Part shown: one piece after another, positions 1-7,455 of the stretch | Position numbering within the stretch: the first letter of the stretch is position 1 | Layout: every line of letters begins with the position of its first letter | Origin: DATKMG01 sp035541995 | Lineage (GTDB): Bacteria > Acidobacteriota > Terriglobia > Versatilivoradales > Versatilivoraceae | Direction of reading: 5' to 3' | Assembly: GCA_035541995.1 (NCBI GenBank) | Contig: DATKMG010000084.1 | Location: 1-19,906 of the forward strand | Length of the DNA stretch: 19,906 bases | The notes under the pieces: model-generated | What the model saw: only the letters and a program-made list of their open reading frames with translations | The model's database searches: none | What the model was told of the DNA's origin: nothing | Program-made: the position numbers and the translations under genes

Positions 1-819
1 TTCCGGTTGCTCGTCTTTAAACTTCCAGGTATCCATGCGTTCGCCGACCATGATAGCCGTGCCGTTTTCCCCATTTACCTCGACCCGCACATCTGTACCC
101 GGCCAGAGGGCTGTAGAGGCCTCCACAACCCCCTGAGCGCCGTTCATGTAGGCAACAAAAGCGAGGAGGGTATCTTCCAAGGGGATAGCCGGGTGGGCGA
201 GATTGGTCATGCGGGCGTCAACTCTCCTGACAGATCCAACCAGGTACTGCAGCAAGTCTATGTAATGAAATGCCTGCTGAACGGTTACTCCCGCACCCGA
301 CCGGCGTGACATGCGCCAGGCATCCATCTGGTAGTATTCAGAGGAACGGAACCACTTCATGATAGCATCTGCCTGATAGACCTTTCCAAATCGTCCTTCG
401 TTGATGGCCTTGCGAATGGCTTGGACAGGCTTTCGTATCCGGCATTGCAGGAGGACTCCAATTCTGACCCCGGCAACCGCGCCGGCCTCCTGCATAGCAT
501 CCACTTCGCGCAAGGACATGGCGGGCGGTTTCTCGATCAGGATATGCTTGCCAGCACGGGTTGCCAGAAGCACAGCCGCTGTATGCAAATGGTTGGGGGT
601 GAGGATATTGATCACCTGGATTTCGGGGTCCAGGACCATCTGCTCCAGACTGTTGTAACCCCGGCAGTTAAATTGGCCCGTGAATTTAGCCAGCCTGTCC
701 CGGTCCAGATCAGCAGCGGCCACCAAGCGAGCACAGTCTGACGCTTGAATCGCTCGCGCATGAAAGGGGGCAATCAGCCCGGTTCCTAGCAGTCCAAAGC
801 CCATCCGCGAATCCTTCAT
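1..819 (-). CDS. Gfo/Idh/MocA-family NAD(P)-dependent oxidoreductase, 3' end cut by window edge
   Basis: The reading frame gives 273 residues and is still open at base 1, so roughly 80-110 C-terminal residues are missing compared with the usual 350-390. The N-terminal Rossmann motif GLLGTG lies at residues 9-14. The family EKP motif is at 96-98, with Lys97 the expected cofactor/catalytic lysine. The second conserved block reads QQAFHYIDLLQYL from residue 181, with His185 as the family histidine. The residue four before this histidine, usually Asp in inositol-dehydrogenase-like members, is Gln181. The start at 819 is chosen over the adjacent ATG at 822 because an AAGGAGG ribosome-binding site (825-831) is then 5 nt away. 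The site overlaps the stop codon of the upstream alcohol dehydrogenase, so the two genes are probably translated together. Substrates in this family are sugars, inositols or their acids and amines; the specific one cannot be read from the sequence. Confidence 0.9.
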   Translation of the reverse strand, partial: MKDSRMGFGLLGTGLIAPFHARAIQASDCARLVAAADLDRDRLAKFTGQFNCRGYNSLEQMVLDPEIQVINILTPNHLHTAAVLLATRAGKHILIEKPPAMSLREVDAMQEAGAVAGVRIGVLLQCRIRKPVQAIRKAINEGRFGKVYQADAIMKWFRSSEYYQMDAWRMSRRSGAGVTVQQAFHYIDLLQYLVGSVRRVDARMTNLAHPAIPLEDTLLAFVAYMNGAQGVVEASTALWPGTDVRVEVNGENGTAIMVGERMDTWKFKDEQPE

Positions 820-829
820 CATCGCCTCC

Positions 830-1867
830 TTATTCGGGAGTCAACAGGACTTTCAAATCCTGCTGCGCCTCGATCCCCTCGAACGCGCTCTTCCATTCCG
901 TGATCGGCAATCGGCGGGTGATCATTTCGCCCGCTGGCAATTTGCCGCTGGCGATCAGGTGAATGGTTCGATCCCAGCTGGAATAGCTGGTGGAAAGACA
1001 AAAAAGCACGTCGCAGACTTTGAAAGATGCTTTGTTCCAAGGAAACGGGATCATATCCTTGCCGGTTAATCCGATCACACAGATGCGGCCCTTCTTTCGG
1101 ATCAGGTCGACGGTCGATGCGATTGCCGCCGCCGCGCCACTGCATTCGATGACCAAGTCCGCCCCAAGCCCTCCGGAGAGCCGTCGGACCTCCTCCGTAG
1201 GATCGCACTCAGCCACGTTGAGGACGGTTTCAAATCCCAATTCCCGTGCTTTCTTCAATCGGAACGACTCGTCCGATGGGGTACCCACAACGACCACGTG
1301 ACGCGCCCCGGCAGCCCGCGCTGTGAGTGCGGCCAGCAGACCTATGGGCCCCGGTCCAAGAACTACCACGAAGTCGCCGGCCTCGACCCTGGCTCGTTCG
1401 ACAACGTCATGCACGGTATTGGCCGCCGGCTCCACTAAGGCAGCCAGATCATAACTCATCGAGTCCGGGATCCGATGCAACAGGCGCTCAGGATACTTCA
1501 GGTACTTGGTGAAGGCCCCGTCAATTCCCCAGCCCGGCGAGCGTTTCAAGTTGCAGATCTGGATGTTTCCGGAACGGCAGAGGTAACAGTGACCGCAGGC
1601 CTGCGTATGCGGTTCCCCCACAACCCGATCACCGATTTTGAAAAGCCCGGTCTCCGGGCCCACCTCAATGATCCGTCCTGAGAACTCATGCCCCATCGTC
1701 ACCGGCGGCCAATAGGGAAATTCGTCGTGCCATACATGGATGTCCGTGCCGCACACTCCACAGGCCTTCACTTCAATAAGTACTTCTCCCGGGCCGGGAG
1801 ATGGCTCGGGTACCTCACAAAGCTCAATGAAACCGGATCCTTTTTGTATCTTCACCAGAGCTAGCAT
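830..1867 (-). CDS. Zinc-dependent medium-chain alcohol dehydrogenase (sorbitol/threonine dehydrogenase-like)
   Basis: This 345-residue protein has the full zinc MDR layout. The GroES-like domain carries the catalytic zinc ligands Cys39 (in GVCGTDIH), His60 and Glu61 (GHEF), with Glu146 as a possible further ligand. The structural zinc loop holds Cys91, Cys94, Cys97 and Cys105. The nucleotide-binding motif GPGPIG is at 171-176, followed by a Rossmann half and a C-terminal return to the catalytic domain. Expected reaction: NAD(P)-dependent oxidation of a secondary alcohol, such as a polyol or hydroxy-amino acid, in the cytosol. A GTG at 1885 would add six residues and overlap the previous gene. 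The ATG at 1867 is preferred because it gives the normal family N-terminus, follows a GAGG site, and leaves an 8-nt gap after the M20 gene. It sits between the M20 deacylase and a Gfo/Idh/MocA gene, most likely in one operon. The exact substrate is unknown. Confidence 0.93.
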   Translation of the reverse strand: MLALVKIQKGSGFIELCEVPEPSPGPGEVLIEVKACGVCGTDIHVWHDEFPYWPPVTMGHEFSGRIIEVGPETGLFKIGDRVVGEPHTQACGHCYLCRSGNIQICNLKRSPGWGIDGAFTKYLKYPERLLHRIPDSMSYDLAALVEPAANTVHDVVERARVEAGDFVVVLGPGPIGLLAALTARAAGARHVVVVGTPSDESFRLKKARELGFETVLNVAECDPTEEVRRLSGGLGADLVIECSGAAAAIASTVDLIRKKGRICVIGLTGKDMIPFPWNKASFKVCDVLFCLSTSYSSWDRTIHLIASGKLPAGEMITRRLPITEWKSAFEGIEAQQDLKVLLTPE

Positions 1868-1875
1868 CGTCGACC

Positions 1876-3117
1876 TCAACCGCACCAGTTTATCAAAAAG
1901 TCCACCAGAATAGCCGCCGCCTCAGCAATCTCGTCCAGCCCGATCTGCTCATGGTTGGAGTGGGCAAAGCCGAGACTGCCGGGACCGAAAACGACGGTGG
2001 GAATAGAAAGTTGGTTGTTATAAAACCAGGAATCACAGGATGCCGTCATGGCGCTGACTTCACCGCCTGTACCGGCAAGCCTGCAGGAGGCTTGAAGACC
2101 CGTGACCAGCGGATGCCCAGGGTCCAAAACATGGGCATCGTGCCGGTACATGAATTCCAGGCTGAAGTGTTCTCGCAGCCACTCGTCTCCACTGTCTAGC
2201 AACGCCTGACGCATCTCGTCCATCACCTGGTAGCGAGTCTTATTCGGAAGCAAGCCCAGAACACCTTCCAAAGTAGCCTGTGCGGGGGCGGTGGCAGGCC
2301 AATCCCCGGCTGTCAGCTTGCCAAACGTGATCGGCATCGGATTGGCAAACTGATCGAACAGGCCAAGCCCCCGGGACGACACCAGTAAACGGTCGTGATA
2401 TTGTTCCAGGATCTCCATGGTTCGAGCAGCCATCTTCAACGCGCTGATGGTATCGCCCGCCCGGCCGCTATGGCCCGCTCTGCCTGTGCACGTTACACGG
2501 AACCAGACTGCCCCGCGCACGGAAGACAAGATATGGAGGCCAGTGGGCTCCATCACAATACAGGCATCGGCTCGTTCGCCGCGACGGGCCATGGCCAGTG
2601 TTCCATTGCCGCCCACCTCTTCTTCGACAACAAGGTGTGCCAGGACATCTCCTTTGAGGCCCATCCCCAGGCGCTTAATCGCCAGCAAGGTCGTGTAAAG
2701 TGTGGCAACCTGCCCCTTTGCATCACAAGCACCCCGCCCGTACACGCGATTCTCCTCGATTCTCGGATCGAAGGGACGTTCCTGGCCTTGGGACGGCGGC
2801 ACAACATCGAGATGGGTATTAAACAGCAAGGAGTGCCCACCTCCGCTTCCCGCAACCCGCGCGCGCAGATTGGACCGTCCTGCGTACTCGATTCCACGAA
2901 TCGGGTCCGAGTAATCTTCGTCTTCACGGAGAGCATTCGTCAGAGGCACCTGCTCCACTTCAGCCACTTCCGCAAAAGAGTGAGCCGTGTAATTCACGGC
3001 TTCAAGTTCCTTGCCGGGCAAGGAAGGAAAGCGGATCAAATCGCAGAGAAACCGCTCAGTCTGGTCACGGAGCGATTGGACCACAGCGCGGACATCGGAT
3101 AGTGTGATTTCATTCAT
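1876..3117 (-). CDS. M20-family zinc metallopeptidase / ArgE-DapE-like N-deacylase
   Basis: The 413-residue length is normal for a full M20 enzyme with catalytic and dimerisation domains. The metal and catalytic residues line up: THLDV gives His102 and Asp104; the YGRGACDAKG block gives bridging Asp132; VVEEE gives the catalytic and metal glutamates around 165-166; VMEP gives Glu190; and AHSNHE near the C-terminus gives His386. AGHSGRAGDT (from about residue 214) is the lid/dimerisation-domain block. The family hydrolyses amide bonds of N-acyl amino acids, small peptides or similar compounds using two zinc or cobalt ions. No signal peptide is visible, so a cytosolic enzyme is expected. It begins a three-gene group with the Zn-alcohol dehydrogenase and the Gfo/Idh/MocA gene. 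The only in-frame ATG near the start is at 3117, but the strong GAAGGAG site is 16 nt away and better placed for a tiny upstream reading frame. The natural substrate cannot be assigned from motifs alone. Confidence 0.92.
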   Translation of the reverse strand: MNEITLSDVRAVVQSLRDQTERFLCDLIRFPSLPGKELEAVNYTAHSFAEVAEVEQVPLTNALREDEDYSDPIRGIEYAGRSNLRARVAGSGGGHSLLFNTHLDVVPPSQGQERPFDPRIEENRVYGRGACDAKGQVATLYTTLLAIKRLGMGLKGDVLAHLVVEEEVGGNGTLAMARRGERADACIVMEPTGLHILSSVRGAVWFRVTCTGRAGHSGRAGDTISALKMAARTMEILEQYHDRLLVSSRGLGLFDQFANPMPITFGKLTAGDWPATAPAQATLEGVLGLLPNKTRYQVMDEMRQALLDSGDEWLREHFSLEFMYRHDAHVLDPGHPLVTGLQASCRLAGTGGEVSAMTASCDSWFYNNQLSIPTVVFGPGSLGFAHSNHEQIGLDEIAEAAAILVDFLINWCG

Positions 3118-3130
3118 GGGATTGGTGCAT
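3110..3130 (-). promoter_or_regulatory. Possible 6-codon leader reading frame overlapping the M20 start
   Basis: On the minus strand GAAGGAG is followed after only 3 nt by an ATG (3130-3128). This opens a six-codon frame, MHQSHE, ending in TGA at 3112-3110. The M20 start codon (3117-3115) lies inside this mini-frame in another register. Ribosomes loading at the strong site would finish five bases past the M20 ATG, which could couple or throttle M20 translation. Alternatively the site simply serves the M20 gene with unusually long spacing. The layout is seen; the function is inferred. Confidence 0.3.
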
Positions 3131-3564
3131 TATCTCCTTCATCACCCATGCCAAAGAAAATGTCAACCAGTAGTAGCGACAATTGATTCGCTTTCTGAAT
3201 CAATCGTGGGTTTTTCATAGGGCCGAGAGCCCACGGTTACTGCCCAAAGCGAAGTTAGGAGCATCCTGATCATCGTAGGGAGCATAGTTTGCGGGTCGTT
3301 TAAATGGTCCACTGAGATGAAAGACGTGAGCTCCAGAGGAGCGACCTGTTTGTAGCAGCCAGTCCCCATTTTTCTTTCTTCAGCTCCGTTAGGAGCGTCC
3401 TTGTCACCTGGTACCGATCACCGCGACAGGACGCTCCTACGGAGCTAAGTCGTACACCGAAGCACCGGCTTCTACAAACAGGTCGCTCCTCTGGAGCTCC
3501 TCGTTTCACAAACCCACGCTTCCCGCCAAGAGCGCGGTCGGCGTGGCTATCCCAACCTGCATTT
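3118..3564. other. Gene-free spacer between two minus-strand gene groups, rich in inverted repeats
   Basis: No credible gene was found. The spacer holds an 8-bp hairpin at 3182-3204 (loop of 7), which is followed on the plus strand by a short T run. It also holds a 6-bp inverted repeat (CGTGGG at 3205-3210, CCCACG at 3230-3235), a lone degenerate repeat unit at 3248-3270, and the nested palindrome at 3328-3499. The short open frames crossing it are made by the repeats. Any promoter for the M20 group would have to lie here, but I cannot point to a convincing one. Confidence 0.6.
3328..3499. repeat. Nested palindromic repeat element (four copies of one unit)
   Basis: The outer arms, 3328-3360 and 3467-3499, are inverted copies matching at 32 of 33 positions (mismatch at 3356). 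Inside them lie a second pair, 3382-3405 and 3425-3446, which match apart from two single-base bulges. All four arms share the core AGCTCC-N2-3-AGGAGCG-W-CCTGT, so the element is two forward units followed by two reversed units. A fifth, decayed forward unit lies outside at 3248-3270. As RNA or single-stranded DNA it would fold into a long hairpin with an internal hairpin. It looks like a REP/MITE-type dispersed element, and might also limit read-through between the two gene groups. Confidence 0.85.
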
Positions 3565-4884
3565 TTACAGAAGCGAAAGCGCCTTCTCGAAAATGTCCAG
3601 GCTTTCGTGTGCTTCAGCCTCCGAGATCACCAGGGGTGGTGCTACCCGGATCACATTGCCGAAGACACCAACCGATCCAATCAACAGGCCGTGGTCGGCA
3701 GCCAGGTCGATGAGTTTTCGCGTGAGATCTGGTGCGGGTTCCTTGGTCTTCTTGACCTTTACCAGTTCAACCCCCATGACCAATCCCATGCCCCGGACGT
3801 CGCCCACATAGGGAGACCGTTCTTTCATATCCAGGAGTCGTGACTTCATCAAGGCACCCATGCGCAACGCATTGTCCTGCAATCGCTCGCGTTGCATGAT
3901 ATCGACAACGGCACTGACGGCCGCACAGGCCACCGGGTTCCCACCCATGGTGCTGCTCATTTCCCCGCGGCCCAGTGTCGAAATCACTTCGCCGCGAGCC
4001 GCAATCGCCGAGGCGGGAACCCCACTGCCAATCCCCTTGCCGATGCAAACCAGATCAGGGGTCAATCCTTCCCATTCCATGGCCCAGAATCTACCCGTAC
4101 GCCCGAAAGATGATTGTACCTCATCCAGCGTGAAGAGCAGGCCACGCCCTCGCAACCACTGCTCGAGGCGTGTCAGCCACCCCTCCGGAGGAAAGATGAA
4201 ACCCGCCGCGCCCTGGTAGGGTTCCACGATCAGACCAGCCAGGCAGCCGGTGCTGTTCGCACGTACCGCGTCATCGATATAGTCCAGGCAGAGCATGTCG
4301 CAAGTGGCTGGATCAGCCCGGAAAGGACAGCGGTAGCAATAGGGGAAGGGCACACGAATGGAGCCGGGCAGGGTAGGGCCATAACCTTTCTTCGGTCCGG
4401 GCAAGCCACCGGCACTCAGAGCAGCATAGGTGCGGCCGTGAAAACCGCCGTAGAAGCTGATAATTTCGAATTGGCCGCTTTTGCGTTTCATGATGCGGAT
4501 GGCTCCCTCGATCACCTCGCTCCCGGTAGTGAGGAAAAAACATTTGTCGAGATGAGCGGGCAAAACGGAAACCAGCTTCTCGGCCGCTTCGACGCGCGAT
4601 TCATGCAGACACTCATAATTGTTCAAGAGCCTCGCCGATGCTTCCTGCACGGCTTTGACCAGGTCTGGATGGCAGTGTCCGACATTGGTTACCAGAACAC
4701 CGGAAGTCCAGTCGATAAAGATGTTGCCGTCGGCGTCGGTTACGACCACTCCCGAAGCGTGGTCCCAGGCGACCTTTGCCTGGTAGCCAGTGCATTGAGC
4801 TTCCACGCGTGACCAGCGGGCAAAGAGTTCCCTGGACCGAGGACCGGGCAATGGCCCCTTCACAGATGTCACTTTGTTATTCAT
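3565..4884 (-). CDS. Class III (fold type I) PLP-dependent aminotransferase
   Basis: The 439-residue protein carries the class III signature. DEVQSSFGRTG begins at residue 254, where Asp254 should bind the pyridine nitrogen of PLP. VCIGKGIGSG holds Lys283, the expected Schiff-base lysine. TTGSEVIEGAIR (119-130) is the phosphate-binding region and FYGGFHGRT (144-152) the cofactor-stacking block. Relatives include GABA, ornithine and acetylornithine aminotransferases, which move an amino group from an omega- or alpha-amine to a keto acid. Four cysteines (183, 186, 195, 199) form a CxxC...C...C patch of the kind seen in archaeal-type members of this family. A longer frame from 4914 exists, but the ATG at 4884 is preferred because AGGAG lies 5 nt upstream and the start then follows the dehydrogenase stop by 10 nt. 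It is the last gene of a three-gene group. The substrate is not assignable. Confidence 0.92.
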   Translation of the reverse strand: MNNKVTSVKGPLPGPRSRELFARWSRVEAQCTGYQAKVAWDHASGVVVTDADGNIFIDWTSGVLVTNVGHCHPDLVKAVQEASARLLNNYECLHESRVEAAEKLVSVLPAHLDKCFFLTTGSEVIEGAIRIMKRKSGQFEIISFYGGFHGRTYAALSAGGLPGPKKGYGPTLPGSIRVPFPYCYRCPFRADPATCDMLCLDYIDDAVRANSTGCLAGLIVEPYQGAAGFIFPPEGWLTRLEQWLRGRGLLFTLDEVQSSFGRTGRFWAMEWEGLTPDLVCIGKGIGSGVPASAIAARGEVISTLGRGEMSSTMGGNPVACAAVSAVVDIMQRERLQDNALRMGALMKSRLLDMKERSPYVGDVRGMGLVMGVELVKVKKTKEPAPDLTRKLIDLAADHGLLIGSVGVFGNVIRVAPPLVISEAEAHESLDIFEKALSLL

Positions 4885-4894
4885 CAGGCTCCTT

Positions 4895-5875
4895 TCAGGC
4901 AGGCTTGGCCACATAGCGCGGAGGCTGCCCCGACAAGAACCGGTCGACCTCCGTGACGATCAGCTCACGGATGCGCCGGCCTGCGTCCTCAGAATACCAG
5001 GCCAAATGGGGCGTCAAGATAACATTGGGTAATCCGAAAAGGGGATAGCTTGGTGGAGGGGGCTCGATATCGTAGACGTCAATCCCTGCACCTGCGACGA
5101 CACCATTCTTTAATGCATCAGCCAGGGCCTGCGCGTCGACCATTGGCCCGCGTGCGGTGTTGACCAGGTAAGCAGTAGGTTTCATCAGGGCCAGGGTGCG
5201 GGCATTGACAAGATGTCGCGTTTCAGGAGTCAGGGGAGTGTGAATGCTGATAAAATCCGAGTTCCGAAATGCTGTCTCCATGCCGACGACTTCAATCCCC
5301 AGCTCCCTTTTCCGATCTTCTGACAGGTAAGGGTCACAGATCAGGAATTTGCACCCGAAGGATTTCAGTTTGAGGTAGACCAGAGAACCAATGCGGCCAC
5401 AACCAATGATCCCCAGCGTCTGGCCAGCCATTCGGTAGATCGGGACCACGTCTGCAAAATCCCAGGAGCCTCGGGCCGATGACGCGTCGAGAACTCTTCG
5501 GCTGCTGACCAGGCGGCGGCCGCAAGCCAACAACAAGGCAATGGCTTGCTCGGCCACTTCCTCAGCACAGTAGTCCGGAATGTAGCAGAGCGGGATGCCG
5601 GCTCTGGCAAGGGCTGCAACATCGACGTTGTCGTAGCCGACGCCATGACGGATCACAAGCTTGCATCTCTTCCATTCTGCTATGATCTCGGGAGTAATCG
5701 GCACCATGTTGACAATAACCACATCGGCATCCCGAGTGGCGTCTATGACATCCCCGGCAGGGGAAAACTTGAGCTGCCTAGCTGAAAATTCGAGACCGCG
5801 CCTGACCATTTCCTCGGCCTCCCAGGCGAGATCGGGTTCAATATAATCGGTAACGACAACTTTTACAGGGCTCAT
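4895..5875 (-). CDS. CtBP-like D-isomer-specific 2-hydroxyacid dehydrogenase
   Basis: The protein has 326 residues, normal for the family. The nucleotide motif GCGRIG lies at 158-163, followed by Asp181 at the end of the second strand, which favours NAD over NADP. The catalytic trio is visible: Arg242 in NTARGPMVD, Glu271 in YDIEPP and His290 in LTPHLAWYS. The N-terminal part reads GVGYDNVDV and IPDYCAEEVAEQA, which is the style of the CtBP-like bacterial subgroup. Expected role: reversible interconversion of a D-2-hydroxy acid and a 2-oxo acid in the cytosol. Its ATG overlaps the stop of the upstream Gfo/Idh/MocA gene in an ATGA arrangement, so translation is probably coupled. A 2-oxo acid made here could be the amino acceptor or product of the following aminotransferase; that link is inference. 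I would not call it SerA, because no ACT regulatory domain is present and the subgroup is different. Confidence 0.93.
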   Translation of the reverse strand: MSPVKVVVTDYIEPDLAWEAEEMVRRGLEFSARQLKFSPAGDVIDATRDADVVIVNMVPITPEIIAEWKRCKLVIRHGVGYDNVDVAALARAGIPLCYIPDYCAEEVAEQAIALLLACGRRLVSSRRVLDASSARGSWDFADVVPIYRMAGQTLGIIGCGRIGSLVYLKLKSFGCKFLICDPYLSEDRKRELGIEVVGMETAFRNSDFISIHTPLTPETRHLVNARTLALMKPTAYLVNTARGPMVDAQALADALKNGVVAGAGIDVYDIEPPPPSYPLFGLPNVILTPHLAWYSEDAGRRIRELIVTEVDRFLSGQPPRYVAKPA

Positions 5876-6936
5876 AATTTTACAGTTCGGCCACTTTCGG
5901 CCGATTGATAGATGGCTTCGACTACCTCGAGAGCTTTCAGGCCGTCGAATCCTGTGATCGCAGGAGGAGCACCGGTCCGGATCGATCGAGCCAGGTCCAA
6001 GAGGTAGCTGGTACCCATCACGCCTGCGTAGCCGGGTTGGGGGGTTAGTTCGAAATCGATGTGTCGGGATGGGGCCCCCGCATAATCCCCTGCGTCACTG
6101 CAAACAAAAAGGCGTTCTCGAATTCCCTCAAAAGAAGGACTCCATGAAAGTACACCAGATGTACCGTGCAGGGCCAGGAAAAGATCACGCCCGAATGGGT
6201 AGGAGTCAGGCACGGTGTAACTGATGTCTAGGGCCAGAACCGTTCCATGTGAAAAGGTTAAAATTGCAAAAGAGTTATCTTCGATGTCATAGTCCTGGTT
6301 AACATGAACGTTTTTCCCCATGACTTCCACGACTTCGTCGGCCAGCATCCAGCGGTACAGATCGATCCAGTGGACACCCAGGTTGTACATGGGACCACCG
6401 CCGCTTAATGTCTTGACTAGCATCCACCCGGCGTTCCCCTGTGTATAGCGTCCCAAACGACCGGCCGCACAACGACCTTCGCAACCCACGATGCGCCCCA
6501 ACACACCTTCGCCAATGATTTTCTTCATACAGCGCGCGACCGGATGGTATCGCCAAACATAAGGGCTTGACAGAATGATGCCTGCCCGCTGAGCAGCGTC
6601 TAGCATGCGCCGAACCCCATCCGAACTGGCGGCCATCGGTTTCTCCACAAGAATGTGGACACCCCGTCCAGCGCAAGCAATGGCCGCATCCGGGCACTCT
6701 GCGTGCGGCAGGAAAAGCACTGCTAGATCCAGTTGTTCTTTCTCGATCATTTCCTGCCAATCTGAGTATCCGCGGACTGCGAAATCCCTGGTGAATCCAT
6801 CCAATACCGCCTGGTTGGAATCCGCGACCGCCGTCACAGTCATCTCCGGGATTGCTTGGAAGTTGGCCATGTAGCTGCGAGGGTGCAAATGGCTGAGGCC
6901 CAGCAAACCTACCTTCAGGCACTCATCTTGCGGCAT
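5872..6936 (-). CDS. Gfo/Idh/MocA-family oxidoreductase, complete
   Basis: This 354-residue protein is full length for the family. The nucleotide-binding start reads GLLGLSHLHP (residues 10-19), which departs from the usual GxGxxG by having SHLHP. LVEKPMA places the EKP motif at 98-100 with Lys99. The second block GGGPMYNLGVHWIDLYRWM runs from residue 179, with His189 as the family histidine, but Asn185 stands where many members have Asp. The rest is the expected mixed-sheet substrate domain. Likely NAD(P)-linked oxidation or reduction of a sugar, cyclitol or similar compound in the cytosol. A GGAGG site lies 10 nt before the start at 6936. It is the first gene of a tight group: its TGA overlaps the ATG of the hydroxyacid dehydrogenase. 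It is a clear paralogue of the gene at the left edge but the two differ at the active-site position. No substrate can be assigned. Confidence 0.92.
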   Translation of the reverse strand: MPQDECLKVGLLGLSHLHPRSYMANFQAIPEMTVTAVADSNQAVLDGFTRDFAVRGYSDWQEMIEKEQLDLAVLFLPHAECPDAAIACAGRGVHILVEKPMAASSDGVRRMLDAAQRAGIILSSPYVWRYHPVARCMKKIIGEGVLGRIVGCEGRCAAGRLGRYTQGNAGWMLVKTLSGGGPMYNLGVHWIDLYRWMLADEVVEVMGKNVHVNQDYDIEDNSFAILTFSHGTVLALDISYTVPDSYPFGRDLFLALHGTSGVLSWSPSFEGIRERLFVCSDAGDYAGAPSRHIDFELTPQPGYAGVMGTSYLLDLARSIRTGAPPAITGFDGLKALEVVEAIYQSAESGRTVKL

Positions 6937-7455
6937 GTGGATAGATCCTCCACCTCGAAAGGAGTAACGTTTTCACTACTGTCACCTCACTCACTCCAGA
7001 TGTCAATAGCAGTGCAGATCCAGTCATTTCTGACGGGTTGCTACTCTATGATTGATCTTACAGCCTGTCAAGCAAGCATCGGTCACGGAATGAGTTCATG
7101 AGTCGTCAACGGTCAGCCCGTGTTCCTCACCGCAAAGTCTTAACACGGTCGCTGGCCCCAACCCAAATTGACCGCAGAGGCGCCGAGGCGCAGAGAGAAT
7201 TCCCGGGCACAGAGGGTCTTATATTAGATGAACGCCGATAAACAAAATTCAAAGAGAGAAAGATCAGGATCAAACCTACGGCAAGCTCCAGCCTGCAAGG
7301 CGAAATGATGCAGCCCAGTCATTTATGTCGTTGATTCTAGCTTGTGGCGGTCCATCTTCGAAGCTGGTGTTGCTGAATCTTCTCTGCGCCTCGGCGCCTC
7401 TGCGGTTTGGTCTTGTGGCCAACAGCCGCGCTAAGCATTAGGGGTGAAATATGAG
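6937..7455. other. 519-bp gene-free spacer upstream of the oxidoreductase group
   Basis: No credible gene was found. Most of it (7139-7435) is the palindromic element described separately. The remaining 200 bp next to the oxidoreductase start (6937-7138) should hold the promoter of that gene group. I see no repeat, hairpin or convincing sigma-70 box there. Confidence 0.55.
7139..7435. repeat. Palindromic repeat element with long inverted arms, MITE-like
   Basis: The core arms 7171-7196 and 7381-7406 are perfect 26-bp inverted copies built on CCGCAGAGGCGCCGAGG. Outside them the similarity continues in diverged form: 7139-7157 against 7417-7435 match at 14 of 19 positions, and all five differences are transitions. 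The roughly 185 bp between the core arms is not coding. CCGCAGAGnCGCCGAGnCGCAGAG-type repeats are, from memory, a widespread dispersed family in environmental bacterial genomes. The arrangement suggests a non-autonomous mobile element now decaying. No target-site duplication was identified. Confidence 0.8.

Noticed and set aside
2395..3102. 235-codon plus-strand frame opposite the M20 gene
   Set aside because: It is fully contained in the reverse of a well-supported M20 gene that has every metal ligand in place; the frame is an antisense shadow.
3182..3215. Hairpin followed by a T run, as a terminator for the aminotransferase group
   Set aside because: The T run follows on the plus strand, but the genes are on the minus strand, so the orientation is wrong for a standard terminator.
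3163..3509. Two 68-69-codon minus-strand frames in the spacer
   Set aside because: They cross the inverted repeats, and their product would be the translation of both repeat arms; no support for a gene.
1876..4884. Ectoine-degradation-like gene set (deacetylase plus aminotransferase)
   Set aside because: From memory, the ectoine pathway deacetylase belongs to a different family and the ectoine hydrolase is absent here, so the match is only superficial.
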